From a virus: a stretch of DNA of 35,711 nt. The notes below the pieces were generated by a model that saw nothing but the letters and a program-made list of their open reading frames with translations, had not been told where the DNA came from and searched no databases. A program made the translations under genes and the position numbers. The stretch lies in IMG/VR virus record IMGVR_UViG_3300045257_000049, positions 1-35,711 of that record. One strand, 5' to 3'. Shown here piece after piece: positions 13,707 to 21,062 of this stretch. How positions within the stretch are numbered: position 1 is the first letter of the stretch; each line of letters opens with the position of its first letter.

Positions 13707-14611
13707 AAGTATTTACCGCCAACGACTGTAGCCCGGAGTTTGTCGAATTGCAGTACCGTTCGTTCGAGAAATACCTTCACGAACCATTCGAGTTCTTTGT
13801 CTTCAACTGCGACCAGTCCATCACGAAGACTCCTGATAAGTCAGCGCAGGTAAACGAAGTCTGCCGCTCGCTCGGCATTCAAGTAATCGAAATTCCCAGA
13901 GATAGGGAAATCGAACAGTACCGCCTCTCACTCGCTCCCGGCGAAAGCCTATTCAATTCAGATGGTAGATTTATTAGAGGCATCGGCGGGGACACGTTCA
14001 ACTACATGCTTCAGTGGATATGGACGCGATACTTTCCCTTACAGCAGGAGCAAATATGCTTCTGTCACAGCGACGTGTTCTTGATCGAACCAATACGGTT
14101 GAGCGATTACCTGGTGGATTATTCGCTATGCGCTCCACTATCCCACAAGGAAACTGGTCAGGCTCCTCGCAGGGATGGGCTACAGATTGGCACAGGGGCA
14201 CAAGGCGAGCACGACCTAAAGAGTCGGCACTCTACCATCAACTATCTCTGGGAAGCGTTCATGCTAGCCGACCTGCCCAAACTCCCCGACCTCACGTCTC
14301 TCGACTGGTGGCCGAACGTAGTCGAAGGTATCTGGACTGATACCGGAGGACGGACGCACTACTGGCTTAAGGAACATCCCGAAATCAAACTCTTAGAAGT
14401 CGGCCAGTCCGGTTGCCATGACGACGCTAGTTTGGACTTCCATCCATCGCGCTACTCGTTCTTCCATCTTGGCGATAAGAAGATTCTTCACTACTATTCT
14501 GGTTCAAGATGGTGTACGAACATGGGAACTTATTGGAATTTTACGAAAGAACAATCCGAGGACTACCACGCAAGAAAGTTAGAGTGGACGAGGAGAATGA
14601 TTGGGTTATGA
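13703..14611 (+). CDS. Glycosyltransferase-like protein
   Basis: This 302-residue protein starts at GTG 13703 (GTGA overlap). It has an N-terminal beta-alpha pattern (V-F-T-A-N-D-C-S; F-E-F-F-V-F-N-C) and a C-F-C-H-S-D-V-F-L segment (119-127) in which H-S-D stands where GT-A enzymes have DxD. A His/Trp-rich C-terminal half (F-F-H-L-G, I-L-H-Y-Y-S-G) resembles phage or bacterial transferases of unassigned family. I call it glycosyltransferase-like from fold pattern and its place in the cassette. Cofactor and sugar are unknown. Confidence 0.6.
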   Translation: MKVFTANDCSPEFVELQYRSFEKYLHEPFEFFVFNCDQSITKTPDKSAQVNEVCRSLGIQVIEIPRDREIEQYRLSLAPGESLFNSDGRFIRGIGGDTFNYMLQWIWTRYFPLQQEQICFCHSDVFLIEPIRLSDYLVDYSLCAPLSHKETGQAPRRDGLQIGTGAQGEHDLKSRHSTINYLWEAFMLADLPKLPDLTSLDWWPNVVEGIWTDTGGRTHYWLKEHPEIKLLEVGQSGCHDDASLDFHPSRYSFFHLGDKKILHYYSGSRWCTNMGTYWNFTKEQSEDYHARKLEWTRRMIGL

Positions 14612-14829
14612 CGAAGGGAAAGATTTTTCAGTATTATCGGTCATGTCTGAAAAAATCTAAGTATTCCACGCTTCGAAACGCTAGAAGAGCAGCAGTATTG
14701 ATGCAGATGAAACATCCAACCGAGAGAAGATATTTTTCAGGGTATAAATGCGAGTTCTGTGAATTTTTCCATGTTGGACGAGCCGGGAAATACCGACCGC
14801 CTAATTATCCAGATGGATGGGACAAATGA
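14608..14829 (+). CDS. Small zinc-finger-like phage protein
   Basis: ATG 14608 overlaps the preceding stop as ATGA, giving 73 residues. A Lys/Arg-rich helical N-terminus is followed by Y-K-C-E-F-C-E-F-F-H-V-G-R near residue 46, which fits the small phage family with C-x-x-C followed by a W/F-H-x-G motif, sometimes annotated as zinc-finger-like. The function of the family is not established. It interrupts the glycan cassette between two transferase genes. Confidence 0.65.
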   Translation: MTKGKIFQYYRSCLKKSKYSTLRNARRAAVLMQMKHPTERRYFSGYKCEFCEFFHVGRAGKYRPPNYPDGWDK

Positions 14830-15419
14830 ACCTGCAACGATTAGTAGCCGAGCATACCATCGACGTGGACCTACTTCCTGAGTCTCCGCTAGTCCTAGAC
14901 GTAGGTTGCCGTAGGTTCAACTTCTGTGAGGAGATATTGGCCCTTAGGCCGAAGGCTCAAATTATAGCTTTTGACCCCGGCCCTGACATCGAAGCTCTAG
15001 ACGACATGCGAATTACCTTTATGAATTTTGCCTTGATGCACGGCGCTCATGAAGGGGCGTGGTTGAGCATGAACGATTGCAGTAGCATCGTTAGTACCGT
15101 TTACCAGGATGGATTAGTGGAAGTTCCGGTAATCGGAATGGACGAAATACTCTACCACTGGCCGTACTTCGATTTGATGAAGTTCGATTGCGAAGGATGC
15201 GAGTTCGCTATTCTGGAGAACTGGCCGGGAAAGTGTGCAGGTCAAATCAATATCGAGTTCCACGACAACATGGTTTCACCGGATGGTAAGGGACTACCGC
15301 AAAGCTACTTTGACGAATTGTTCCACGTGAAACTTTCTGATTACCGCGTTATCCAGAACGAGCCGGATTCGCTTGGAACTCATGCCGACGCGCTTTTGGT
15401 CCTGAACTCTTCCATCTGA
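14826..15419 (+). CDS. FkbM-like methyltransferase 3
   Basis: The start ATG 14826 gives an ATGA overlap typical of this cassette; ATG 14817 in the same frame is an alternative. The 197-residue protein has V-L-D-V-G-C-R-R near residue 23 (SAM loop), I-I-A-F-D-P-G-P as the acidic second strand, and M-K-F-D-C-E-G-C-E-F-A-I-L near 119, the FkbM signature. It ends by overlapping the 3' end of a minus-strand gene by 40 bases, so transcription converges here. Confidence 0.78.
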   Translation: MNLQRLVAEHTIDVDLLPESPLVLDVGCRRFNFCEEILALRPKAQIIAFDPGPDIEALDDMRITFMNFALMHGAHEGAWLSMNDCSSIVSTVYQDGLVEVPVIGMDEILYHWPYFDLMKFDCEGCEFAILENWPGKCAGQINIEFHDNMVSPDGKGLPQSYFDELFHVKLSDYRVIQNEPDSLGTHADALLVLNSSI

Positions 15420-15634
15420 CGCCGGATTTTCTCTTTCATCTGCTGAACATGCCCATTGAACAGTTGAGGTGCGAAGATGGCTCGCATAGTGGCCGATAGT
15501 TTTCGCTTACGTTCCTCGACAGCAATCTTTATCCCATAGCACGCGCAGCATAGGTAAGTCTTTTCATCCACATATCCGTGGCACGCGCACCCGAGGCATA
15601 TTTTGTTGGGAATCAACTTGAGAAGGATATTCAT
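15380..15634 (-). CDS. Small Cys-rich protein, minus-strand cassette
   Basis: This 84-residue protein is read against the surrounding plus-strand genes. The N-terminus has C-L-G-C-A-C-H near residue 13 and C-C-A-C-Y near 29, suggesting a zinc-binding knuckle, then a long basic amphipathic helix (V-E-E-R-K-R-K-L-S-A). The start ATG 15634 has GAGG and overlaps the stop of the companion gene as ATGA. Its 3' end overlaps the methyltransferase gene by 40 bases. No family recognised. Confidence 0.6.
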   Translation of the reverse strand: MNILLKLIPNKICLGCACHGYVDEKTYLCCACYGIKIAVEERKRKLSATMRAIFAPQLFNGHVQQMKEKIRRQMEEFRTKSASA

Positions 15635-15819
15635 TTGACCCTCGGCAATAACTTCCCGCGCTTCGCAGCCTGAGCCTTCTTGATGTTCTTTAGCACTGCT
15701 CTACGCTTCTTCGGGGAGCGAGAGCGACCGAGTTTAGCCATACGAATCGAGAGTTCAAGTTTCTGCTTGGCCAACAACTTAGCTTCGATTTGTTTCCGTT
15801 CTTCTTCGGTGACGGTCAT
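15631..15819 (-). CDS. Small highly basic protein, minus-strand cassette
   Basis: ATG 15819 has a strong GGAGG site five bases upstream and gives 62 residues. The sequence is a charged helix (T-E-E-E-R-K-Q-I-E-A-K-L) followed by a very basic half (S-R-S-P-K-K-R-R-A-V-L-K-N). It is likely a nucleic-acid-binding or structural small protein. It is transcribed away from the late promoter at 15880, forming a divergent pair. Confidence 0.6.
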   Translation of the reverse strand: MTVTEEERKQIEAKLLAKQKLELSIRMAKLGRSRSPKKRRAVLKNIKKAQAAKRGKLLPRVK

Positions 15820-15879
15820 CTTTGCCTCCGCGAGAAGCGTACCACCACCCAAACGATGTTACAAGACAAATAACGCCGC

Positions 15880-15909
15880 TTGACAATTTCCCATATTCAA
15901 ACCTACACT
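15880..15909 (+). promoter_or_regulatory. Rightward late-region promoter 1
   Basis: TTGACA (15880-15885), an 18-base spacer and TACACT (15904-15909), followed by CC. The same arrangement recurs at 23186-23215. Predicted transcription start is about 15916, which coincides with an in-frame GTG. Confidence 0.6.
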
Positions 15910-15915
15910 CCCTCT

Positions 15916-16530
15916 GTGCGAAGGAAACTTACCCCCGAACGCAAACTAGCTCTCAAGATGCGAGCCAGGGAGAAGCGTAAACTCCAAGAAGAAAAAGAAG
16001 AACGGTTACTGGCGCGTTGGCTTCTCTTCGGCAAGGGCAACGGCCAGATGAAAAACCTAACCGTAAGGAAAGAGCGTGAGTTTATCTGGTCGGTTATCCA
16101 CAAAGCCTATGACCGCTACATGAGCGACTTGACGATGGGAACGAAGACGAGACTCAAACCTCACAGGTTAGTCATGACGAAGTACACGCCATCCCGACCG
16201 CCTTCCTTCAAGAAGTACCGTAGAATCTGGTACGGTTGCTCGAAAGGGCAGTATCGTCGCTGGGATGTTCCAAGGCTCATGCGAATGAAATGGGAGGCAT
16301 TACAAAATGGCCGCACAGATTCCCCGCTGCCGGAATGCGGTGGACGGTACATGCAAGAACTCAGACGTTCGCTTGGTGAACGAGAACGAGGAAACTTGGA
16401 TATTCCGTTGCGAGACTTGCAGGTGCATCCAAGCAGTGTCGAAGGACAACATCAGGGACAAGAGCAACTTCGAGAACGCCGCAAAAAGACGCCAGCAAGC
16501 AATCGAGATGCAGCAACGGTGGGAGCGTAG
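15916..16530 (+). CDS. Basic hypothetical protein, possibly translated from a leaderless GTG
   Basis: The frame is open from 15880 but that part is the promoter; the first usable start is GTG 15916, seven bases after the -10 box, or ATG 15958. There is no ribosome-binding site before either, so a leaderless start is plausible. Residues up to about 130 are Lys/Arg/Glu-rich and helical with a Trp/Tyr-containing basic middle. The last about 75 residues overlap the next gene (16307-16549) out of phase and look like a shadow extension, perhaps because an original stop was lost. No family recognised. Confidence 0.55.
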   Translation: MRRKLTPERKLALKMRAREKRKLQEEKEERLLARWLLFGKGNGQMKNLTVRKEREFIWSVIHKAYDRYMSDLTMGTKTRLKPHRLVMTKYTPSRPPSFKKYRRIWYGCSKGQYRRWDVPRLMRMKWEALQNGRTDSPLPECGGRYMQELRRSLGERERGNLDIPLRDLQVHPSSVEGQHQGQEQLRERRKKTPASNRDAATVGA

Positions 16531-16549
16531 AAAGAAGATATTTACATGA
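16307..16549 (+). CDS. Small zinc-finger-like protein (80 aa)
   Basis: ATG 16307 is preceded by GGGAGG nine bases upstream. The product has four cysteines (C-R-N near residue 8, C-K-N near 16, C-E-T-C near 35) followed by a basic helix (E-N-A-A-K-R-R-Q-Q-A-I). This is consistent with a small Cys4 zinc module. The stop overlaps the next ATG as ATGA. This frame, not the longer overlapping one, carries the translation signal. Confidence 0.72.
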   Translation: MAAQIPRCRNAVDGTCKNSDVRLVNENEETWIFRCETCRCIQAVSKDNIRDKSNFENAAKRRQQAIEMQQRWERRKKIFT

Positions 16550-16914
16550 GTTCACGCAAACCAGTCGAGCCGCAAACAGAACGCCGAGGCCACCCAGAAT
16601 TAAAGCACAACGCTAAACTCGCGGAGCAATTCGGAATCACCCCCGGCGCTGACCGTCCTCGTGAACTCGTCAAAGTAGCCCACATCCCGACCCCGCCACC
16701 AGAAGTTGACCAGTTATCTTCTCCAGAGGAAGAAGCAATGGTAGCGGGAGATGCGGTATCTAACGTCGTAAGAGAAGAGGTGGAAGAGCTAGGTACTAGG
16801 CTAAAAAGATTCGGAATTAACTTCAATCCTTCCCAGCAGCAGACGGTTGTGGACTATACCATGTCAGTGCTCGCAGGATTTGGAGGAGGAGGAGCACTTG
16901 CTAGAAGGCAATAA
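16546..16914 (+). CDS. Hypothetical protein (122 aa)
   Basis: This protein starts with an ATGA overlap and has a polar Pro/Glu-rich N-terminal half. A helical segment follows (V-S-N-V-V-R-E-E-V-E-E-L-G near residue 71), then a Gly-rich C-terminus (G-F-G-G-G-G-A-L-A) encoded by repeated GGAGGA triplets. Those triplets also serve as the ribosome-binding site of the next gene. No domain recognised. Confidence 0.6.
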   Translation: MSSRKPVEPQTERRGHPELKHNAKLAEQFGITPGADRPRELVKVAHIPTPPPEVDQLSSPEEEAMVAGDAVSNVVREEVEELGTRLKRFGINFNPSQQQTVVDYTMSVLAGFGGGGALARRQ

Positions 16915-17092
16915 TATCGTCAAAGGACGAATCACGCAGAAGCAGGTCGTTAGATGCCGCTTCCACTATAAGGAAAATCGCTACGAACTTTCCTACTATC
17001 CTGAACAGGGCCTCCTAATTTACCGCTGCCTGCTCTGCCATAAGAGCGAAGAACTAATGAGTTATCAAATCCCAAAAAAAGGAGAAAACTGA
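16898..17092 (+). CDS. Small Cys-containing protein starting at TTG
   Basis: TTG 16898 lies just after a GGAGGAGGAG run, so it is preferred over the longer frame from 16847. The 64-residue product has two beta-like pairs (V-V-R-C-R-F-H near residue 15 and L-I-Y-R-C-L-L-C-H-K near 38), with Cys/His spacing suggesting a zinc ribbon. It overlaps the previous gene by 17 bases and the next by one (TGATG). Confidence 0.6.
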   Translation: MLEGNNIVKGRITQKQVVRCRFHYKENRYELSYYPEQGLLIYRCLLCHKSEELMSYQIPKKGEN

Positions 17093-17502
17093 TGCCAACC
17101 GATGGCCAAAACGTCGCTACGGCTATTGAACTCACGTGGCGGCATTTCTATGTAACCTCCACCATTGATAAAAAGTATTTACTCAACTCAAAAGTCAGTG
17201 GTCATCTTCCGAACACTATGGAACTAGCTGTGATGCAACTGACGACGATTGTTGCCGGTGAGAACGTTAAGGAAATCAAGTATCCGCTTAACTGGGTGCA
17301 GGCGTTCCGGGAACGCTGGTTCCCCAAATTCATTCTTAAACGCTGGCCGGTAAGGTACCACTCTTGGAAAATTGACTTTCTATATCCTGAGATAGAGATG
17401 CGTGGTCAACTCCATCCTGAAATCGCCATCTATGACAGCCAGCGGTCGAGAGGATATAGGCATTGGGAAGATAAACCAGAAGAGTTAGGGGAGGAAAACT
17501 AA
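17092..17502 (+). CDS. Conserved phage protein of unknown function (136 aa)
   Basis: The start ATG 17092 overlaps the previous stop, with AAAGGAG upstream. The core W-V-Q-A-F-R-E-R-W-F-P-K-F-I-L-K-R-W-P-V-R-Y (residues 66-87) is a recognisable signature of a small family that recurs in tailed phages, often near terminase genes. Its role is unestablished. The C-terminus is polar. It is part of the pre-terminase operon. Confidence 0.72.
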   Translation: MPTDGQNVATAIELTWRHFYVTSTIDKKYLLNSKVSGHLPNTMELAVMQLTTIVAGENVKEIKYPLNWVQAFRERWFPKFILKRWPVRYHSWKIDFLYPEIEMRGQLHPEIAIYDSQRSRGYRHWEDKPEELGEEN

Positions 17503-17975
17503 TGCCTCGCGGAGTGTACGTTAGGCGTCTCCGAAGTGAAGTAAGAGCCGAAGTTATTGCTGGTAAAGCGCATATCTCACAGATTCGCCACGATGCCGTG
17601 ATGAGTCGCTGGGAGTCCGTACAGAAAGAAAAAGAGATGTGGATGCTTCCATTCCATAAGCTCGATGTCGAGAGAGCCTTACGCTACCTCGAAGACCTCC
17701 GAATCGTCTGTGCCGAAGCTGGAGCCGTACTCAATGAACGAATTAACGCAGGAACTAAAATCAAGTGTTCCGGGCCGAATTGCGGGAAGGACTTGACCGG
17801 ACTCAAACCAAACGGGCTACCGAAGTGGATTGCGAAGAAGGACTTCAAGGATTTGAAAAACCCGGAGATATTCCACTGTTTATATTTTTGTTCCTCACTC
17901 TGTGACCAAGAATTTATTCGCTCGCAAGTAGGTGAGGCTCCTGACGCTCACGGCAAGGAAAATAGGAGGGCGTAG
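17502..17975 (+). CDS. Hypothetical protein with Cys-rich C-terminal module
   Basis: This 157-residue protein is a basic N-terminal helical part (R-R-L-R-S-E-V-R-A-E-V) and an amphipathic helix near residue 58. A C-terminal Cys module follows (C-S-G-P-N-C-G near residue 88, then C-L-Y-F-C-S-S-L-C near 125), typical of a treble-clef or FCS-type zinc fold. The start overlaps the previous stop as TAATG. Its position right before an HNH protein and the terminase suggests a DNA-packaging or DNA-binding accessory role, by inference. Confidence 0.62.
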   Translation: MPRGVYVRRLRSEVRAEVIAGKAHISQIRHDAVMSRWESVQKEKEMWMLPFHKLDVERALRYLEDLRIVCAEAGAVLNERINAGTKIKCSGPNCGKDLTGLKPNGLPKWIAKKDFKDLKNPEIFHCLYFCSSLCDQEFIRSQVGEAPDAHGKENRRA

Positions 17976-18463
17976 TGGACGCGAAGCCAAAGCGCGAGCG
18001 GTACTCTTCTCACGATGACCCGCGATACTTGCGGATTCTTGAGACATCGCGTGCGTGGAAAGAGCGGAACAAGCACACCGCTAAGTACAAGGCAAAGAAA
18101 GCAGCACAAGACCTTGATTACTACCTCCGCGTTAGAAATGAAGAAGAGTTTCAAAAGAAAAGAGTGGAGATTAAGCGGAAGTATACATCTAACCCGGAAA
18201 TAGCTGAAAAGGAGCGAGAAAGAATCTATGAGTACAAAAAGAAGAGGCCTGAGACAGAGCGAGCGCACCAAGCTGTAGCCTATGCTCTAAGAACCGGAAA
18301 ATTGGTCCGTCCTAAGAATTGTCAAGAATGCGGAATAGTTCCAGAACCTAGAATAGATGGCCGTTCGAGATTACAGGCGCACCACCCGGATTATTCCAAA
18401 CCGCTGGAAGTAATCTTCCTATGTTCATTCTGTCACGGAGCCATTAACCGGAGACATAAATGA
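17975..18463 (+). CDS. HNH-type protein adjacent to terminase
   Basis: This 162-residue protein starts at GTG 17975 (TAGTG junction). The first 95 residues are a highly charged helical region. The C-terminal module has N-C-Q-E-C-G near 112, L-Q-A-H-H-P-D-Y near 132 and F-L-C-S-F-C-H-G near 147, the pattern of the H-H-x-D-Y/C-x-x-C-H HNH type. HNH proteins beside terminases assist genome cleavage during packaging in several phages; the same type also occurs as homing nucleases. The ATGA overlap with terminase favours the packaging role. Confidence 0.8.
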   Translation: MDAKPKRERYSSHDDPRYLRILETSRAWKERNKHTAKYKAKKAAQDLDYYLRVRNEEEFQKKRVEIKRKYTSNPEIAEKERERIYEYKKKRPETERAHQAVAYALRTGKLVRPKNCQECGIVPEPRIDGRSRLQAHHPDYSKPLEVIFLCSFCHGAINRRHK

Positions 18464-20217
18464 ATCTGAATGCTGCGGTCGATTTCTTGGAACGCTTCCG
18501 AATCCGAGATAGAGACAGCCATAAGAAAATACCGTTCAAGCTAAACGTCAACCAAAGGAAGATACATGAAGTCGCGCAAAAGCAGCAAGAGAAAAAGCAG
18601 CCCATTAGAATCCTTGTTGATAAAGCGCGACGTGTCGGCGTCTCGTCGTGGACCGAAGGATTACTATTCGCTCATTGTTGCTGGCTTCCTTCTGCCCATG
18701 CCCTTATTGCGGCTCACGAATTTAAGAGTTCCAAAGCCCTTTTCTCTATCCCCAAAGACTTCGCCAAGCAAGCGTACTTCCTCAACCTCCGCGACGTTGA
18801 AAGAGAAATCACGTTTCCTCACCCAACAGGGGATTCTTTGCTCCAAATCATCACTGCGGGCAAGGACACCTCGGGCCGGGGCTTTACGCTATCCGCCTTG
18901 CATCTCTCGGAAGCGGCTCACTTAAAGTCTGCCGAGCCGTACACCTCCATTATTCCCGCCGTCTCGAATCACAAGGACACAATCATCATCATCGAGTCTA
19001 CGCCGAACGGCATGGACGGAGACGGAGCTACGTTCTACGAAATGTGGCTCGATGCCATCGAGAACAGGTCTGAATACGAAGCAGTATTTCTTTCTTGGAC
19101 GGATGACCCTGCGTGTGTGGCTGATGCTGCGATTGCTAAAGATGCGCCACGCGACAAGGAAGAAAAGGAACTCTTAAAGGCGGGACTCACTAAGGCGCAA
19201 CTCGCTTGGCGAAGGCTCAAGATAGCGTCTCCAGAGTGCGGCGGATTAGTCGAAATGTTTCACCAGGAATTTCCTTGCAACTGGGAAGAGAGTTTCATTA
19301 CGTCAGGATTCCCGGCATTCGAGGAAGTAGAAAGGCAATGGGCAGCGGCAAATGTCACGAAACCAAAATGGCAAGGATTCATCGACCACACCGAAGATGG
19401 TTCGCTTAAATTGCGCGAACATAGCAAAGGTGACTTTTGCATCTGGGAAGACCCAATTCCAGGACACTACTACTATATCGGCGCTGACGCAGCTCGCGGG
19501 GATGACGAAAAAGATGGACGCGATTTTGCGGCGAATGTTGGCTTTGATGGCAACACAGGGCATCAAGTCTTTCGATATGCAGGGCACGTCGTTCCTGAAG
19601 TTCACGGTTGTTACCTCAACTCGCTCGGTAGACACTACAATCGGGCTATGCTTAACGGAGAACTCACTGGAGGTTATGGGTACAATACACTCTATGTTGT
19701 CAGAGACATCCTCAAATACCCGACTTTATACCGCTGGAAAGGCAAAGACGACAAAATAGGTTCGTGGGCTTCAGGAAAGAACGCGGTATGGTTCGAGACG
19801 ACACAGCACATGAGAACAGTTTTATTCGAATCGATGAGAGCGGCATTGCGCGAAGGCGCAGGAACACATGGAGAATATGGCGTCACTCTTAGAGACGAGC
19901 AGTTGGCAGCGCAAATACGGATGTGTACCCGTAAAGAAACCGGGAGAGTGGATGTCAAAAAGGGACATGACGATATACTTTTCGGTGCGATGCTCGCAAA
20001 CCTTGCAATGCGGCAGTACGCACCTCCTCGTACCCTTAATCAAGCCAAGTCCTTCGAGAAGGAAGAAGACGACGAAGTAAGGTCGAAGATGAAAGGCCGA
20101 GGCGATTCGATTCTTGACGATGGCGACCCGCGAGAGATGGCCAAGCGTCACATCGACAAGATTAACCGAAAGATTAGTTCGTTCCCGCAGGATGAGGAGG
20201 AATATGCCGAGCTATGA
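18460..20217 (+). CDS. terL: Terminase large subunit
   Basis: This 585-residue protein is the packaging motor ATPase-nuclease. The Walker A-like loop K-A-R-R-V-G-V-S-S (55-63) is the divergent form found in many phages. The Walker B strand ends in L-H-L-S-E (147-151, catalytic Glu151), and the coupling motif is I-I-I-I-E-S-T-P-N-G (175-184). The RNase H-like nuclease has I-G-A-D-A-A-R-G-D (340-348, Asp343) and a C-terminal H-D-D-I-L-F-G-A (near 504). It powers DNA entry through the portal at the procapsid vertex and cuts the concatemer. No separate small terminase was recognised; one of the upstream small genes may fill that role. Confidence 0.96.
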   Translation: MNLNAAVDFLERFRIRDRDSHKKIPFKLNVNQRKIHEVAQKQQEKKQPIRILVDKARRVGVSSWTEGLLFAHCCWLPSAHALIAAHEFKSSKALFSIPKDFAKQAYFLNLRDVEREITFPHPTGDSLLQIITAGKDTSGRGFTLSALHLSEAAHLKSAEPYTSIIPAVSNHKDTIIIIESTPNGMDGDGATFYEMWLDAIENRSEYEAVFLSWTDDPACVADAAIAKDAPRDKEEKELLKAGLTKAQLAWRRLKIASPECGGLVEMFHQEFPCNWEESFITSGFPAFEEVERQWAAANVTKPKWQGFIDHTEDGSLKLREHSKGDFCIWEDPIPGHYYYIGADAARGDDEKDGRDFAANVGFDGNTGHQVFRYAGHVVPEVHGCYLNSLGRHYNRAMLNGELTGGYGYNTLYVVRDILKYPTLYRWKGKDDKIGSWASGKNAVWFETTQHMRTVLFESMRAALREGAGTHGEYGVTLRDEQLAAQIRMCTRKETGRVDVKKGHDDILFGAMLANLAMRQYAPPRTLNQAKSFEKEEDDEVRSKMKGRGDSILDDGDPREMAKRHIDKINRKISSFPQDEEEYAEL

Positions 20218-20623
20218 TTTGAACCTGAAAGACCCGCAGACGATTTTGAGGATTTTGGTGTGCCTCATCGAAGCAAGTAAGAACAAAGAAGTGGAGTTTT
20301 GGGCACAGGATTACGACGGCATGGACAAGGCGCGTGTTCTTGTGATTGATTACAACCGCAAGAAGGGTGTAATCTCGCTGCGTGTTACCGCAGACAACGG
20401 AGCAGCCGTTGCGGTACAGCCGGAGGCACATAGTTGGACCCAACCACCCCAAACCGCACCCCTCGAACGCGCAAGAACAGAAGCAACGGCATCAGCGAAA
20501 CGGACGCACGTTCCAACGGACGAGGAACTAGCGGACCTAGAAGAGAAGTCGAGGCAGAACCAGAATCTTGCGAGGTTGGAGGAGGAAGGGAAAGCGCCTC
20601 TGAGAATCAGGACACAGAATTAG
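20204..20623 (+). CDS. Hypothetical protein following terminase (139 aa)
   Basis: ATG 20204 follows GAGGAGG and overlaps the end of the terminase gene by 14 bases. Residues 1-75 are a globular alpha/beta region (I-L-R-I-L-V-C-L-I-E-A near 13, V-L-V-I-D-Y-N near 46), and the rest is a polar, Glu/Arg-rich tail. No family recognised. The tail overlaps the next gene out of phase. Confidence 0.65.
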   Translation: MPSYDLNLKDPQTILRILVCLIEASKNKEVEFWAQDYDGMDKARVLVIDYNRKKGVISLRVTADNGAAVAVQPEAHSWTQPPQTAPLERARTEATASAKRTHVPTDEELADLEEKSRQNQNLARLEEEGKAPLRIRTQN

Positions 20624-20898
20624 ACGAATCCGCTCGGGCTACAGAGACAGCAAGGCAAGTTCTGACTCGTATGGGCCAAGAGTTCAATGAGTTGAGCGAA
20701 ACAAACGTAACCGATGCGTGGAAGATGTACCGCAGAAGGCTCATGGAGAATTTCGGTATCTTGTGCGAAGTGATGAGTCCGAAAGACATTACCGAGATGA
20801 GCATGAAGATTGACGAGAACCAGCGCGGCAAGAATCCCGGTGAAGGCGGAAGTCCACTCGATGCTGTGAGAAACTTCCTGAATGACGCGGTACACTGA
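20434..20898 (+). CDS. Hypothetical protein with uncertain start (up to 154 aa)
   Basis: The well-supported part is the C-terminal about 85 residues. These are a helical segment (A-T-E-T-A-R-Q-V-L-T-R-M-G-Q-E-F near residue 68), W-K-M-Y-R-R-R-L-M-E-N near 95, and a terminal G-S-P-L-D-A-V-R-N-F-L. The first about 60 residues overlap the previous gene and are low-complexity, so translation may begin at ATG 20671. No ribosome-binding site is clear for either. The stop overlaps the next ATG (TGATG). Confidence 0.6.
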   Translation: MDPTTPNRTPRTRKNRSNGISETDARSNGRGTSGPRREVEAEPESCEVGGGRESASENQDTELDESARATETARQVLTRMGQEFNELSETNVTDAWKMYRRRLMENFGILCEVMSPKDITEMSMKIDENQRGKNPGEGGSPLDAVRNFLNDAVH

Positions 20899-21062
20899 TG
20901 GAACCAAAAGAAGCGCCAAAGACAATCGTGTGTCGCTACTGCATGAAGCCGATGACCATCGCTTCGGACATCGTAATCAAGGGCGTCATAACTACTCGTA
21001 GTTTCATCTGCAACTGTCGTGGAGAAATCTTTAGAACCAACTGGCATCGAGGCCAATCCTAA
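20898..21062 (+). CDS. Small Cys4 zinc-ribbon protein (54 aa)
   Basis: This 54-codon gene starts at ATG 20898 (TGATG) and ends in TAATG with the portal gene. The product has C-R-Y-C near residue 12 and C-N-C near 38, a spacing compatible with a minimal zinc ribbon, with a beta segment (I-V-I-K-G-V-I) between. It is a likely small structural or accessory protein of the packaging block. Confidence 0.65.
   Translation: MEPKEAPKTIVCRYCMKPMTIASDIVIKGVITTRSFICNCRGEIFRTNWHRGQS

Noticed and set aside
16094-16102. Perfect DnaA-box-like TTATCCACA (also at 13243-13251) as part of an origin
   Set aside because: Both lie singly inside coding genes with no cluster or AT-rich unwinding region; a 9-base match is likely chance.
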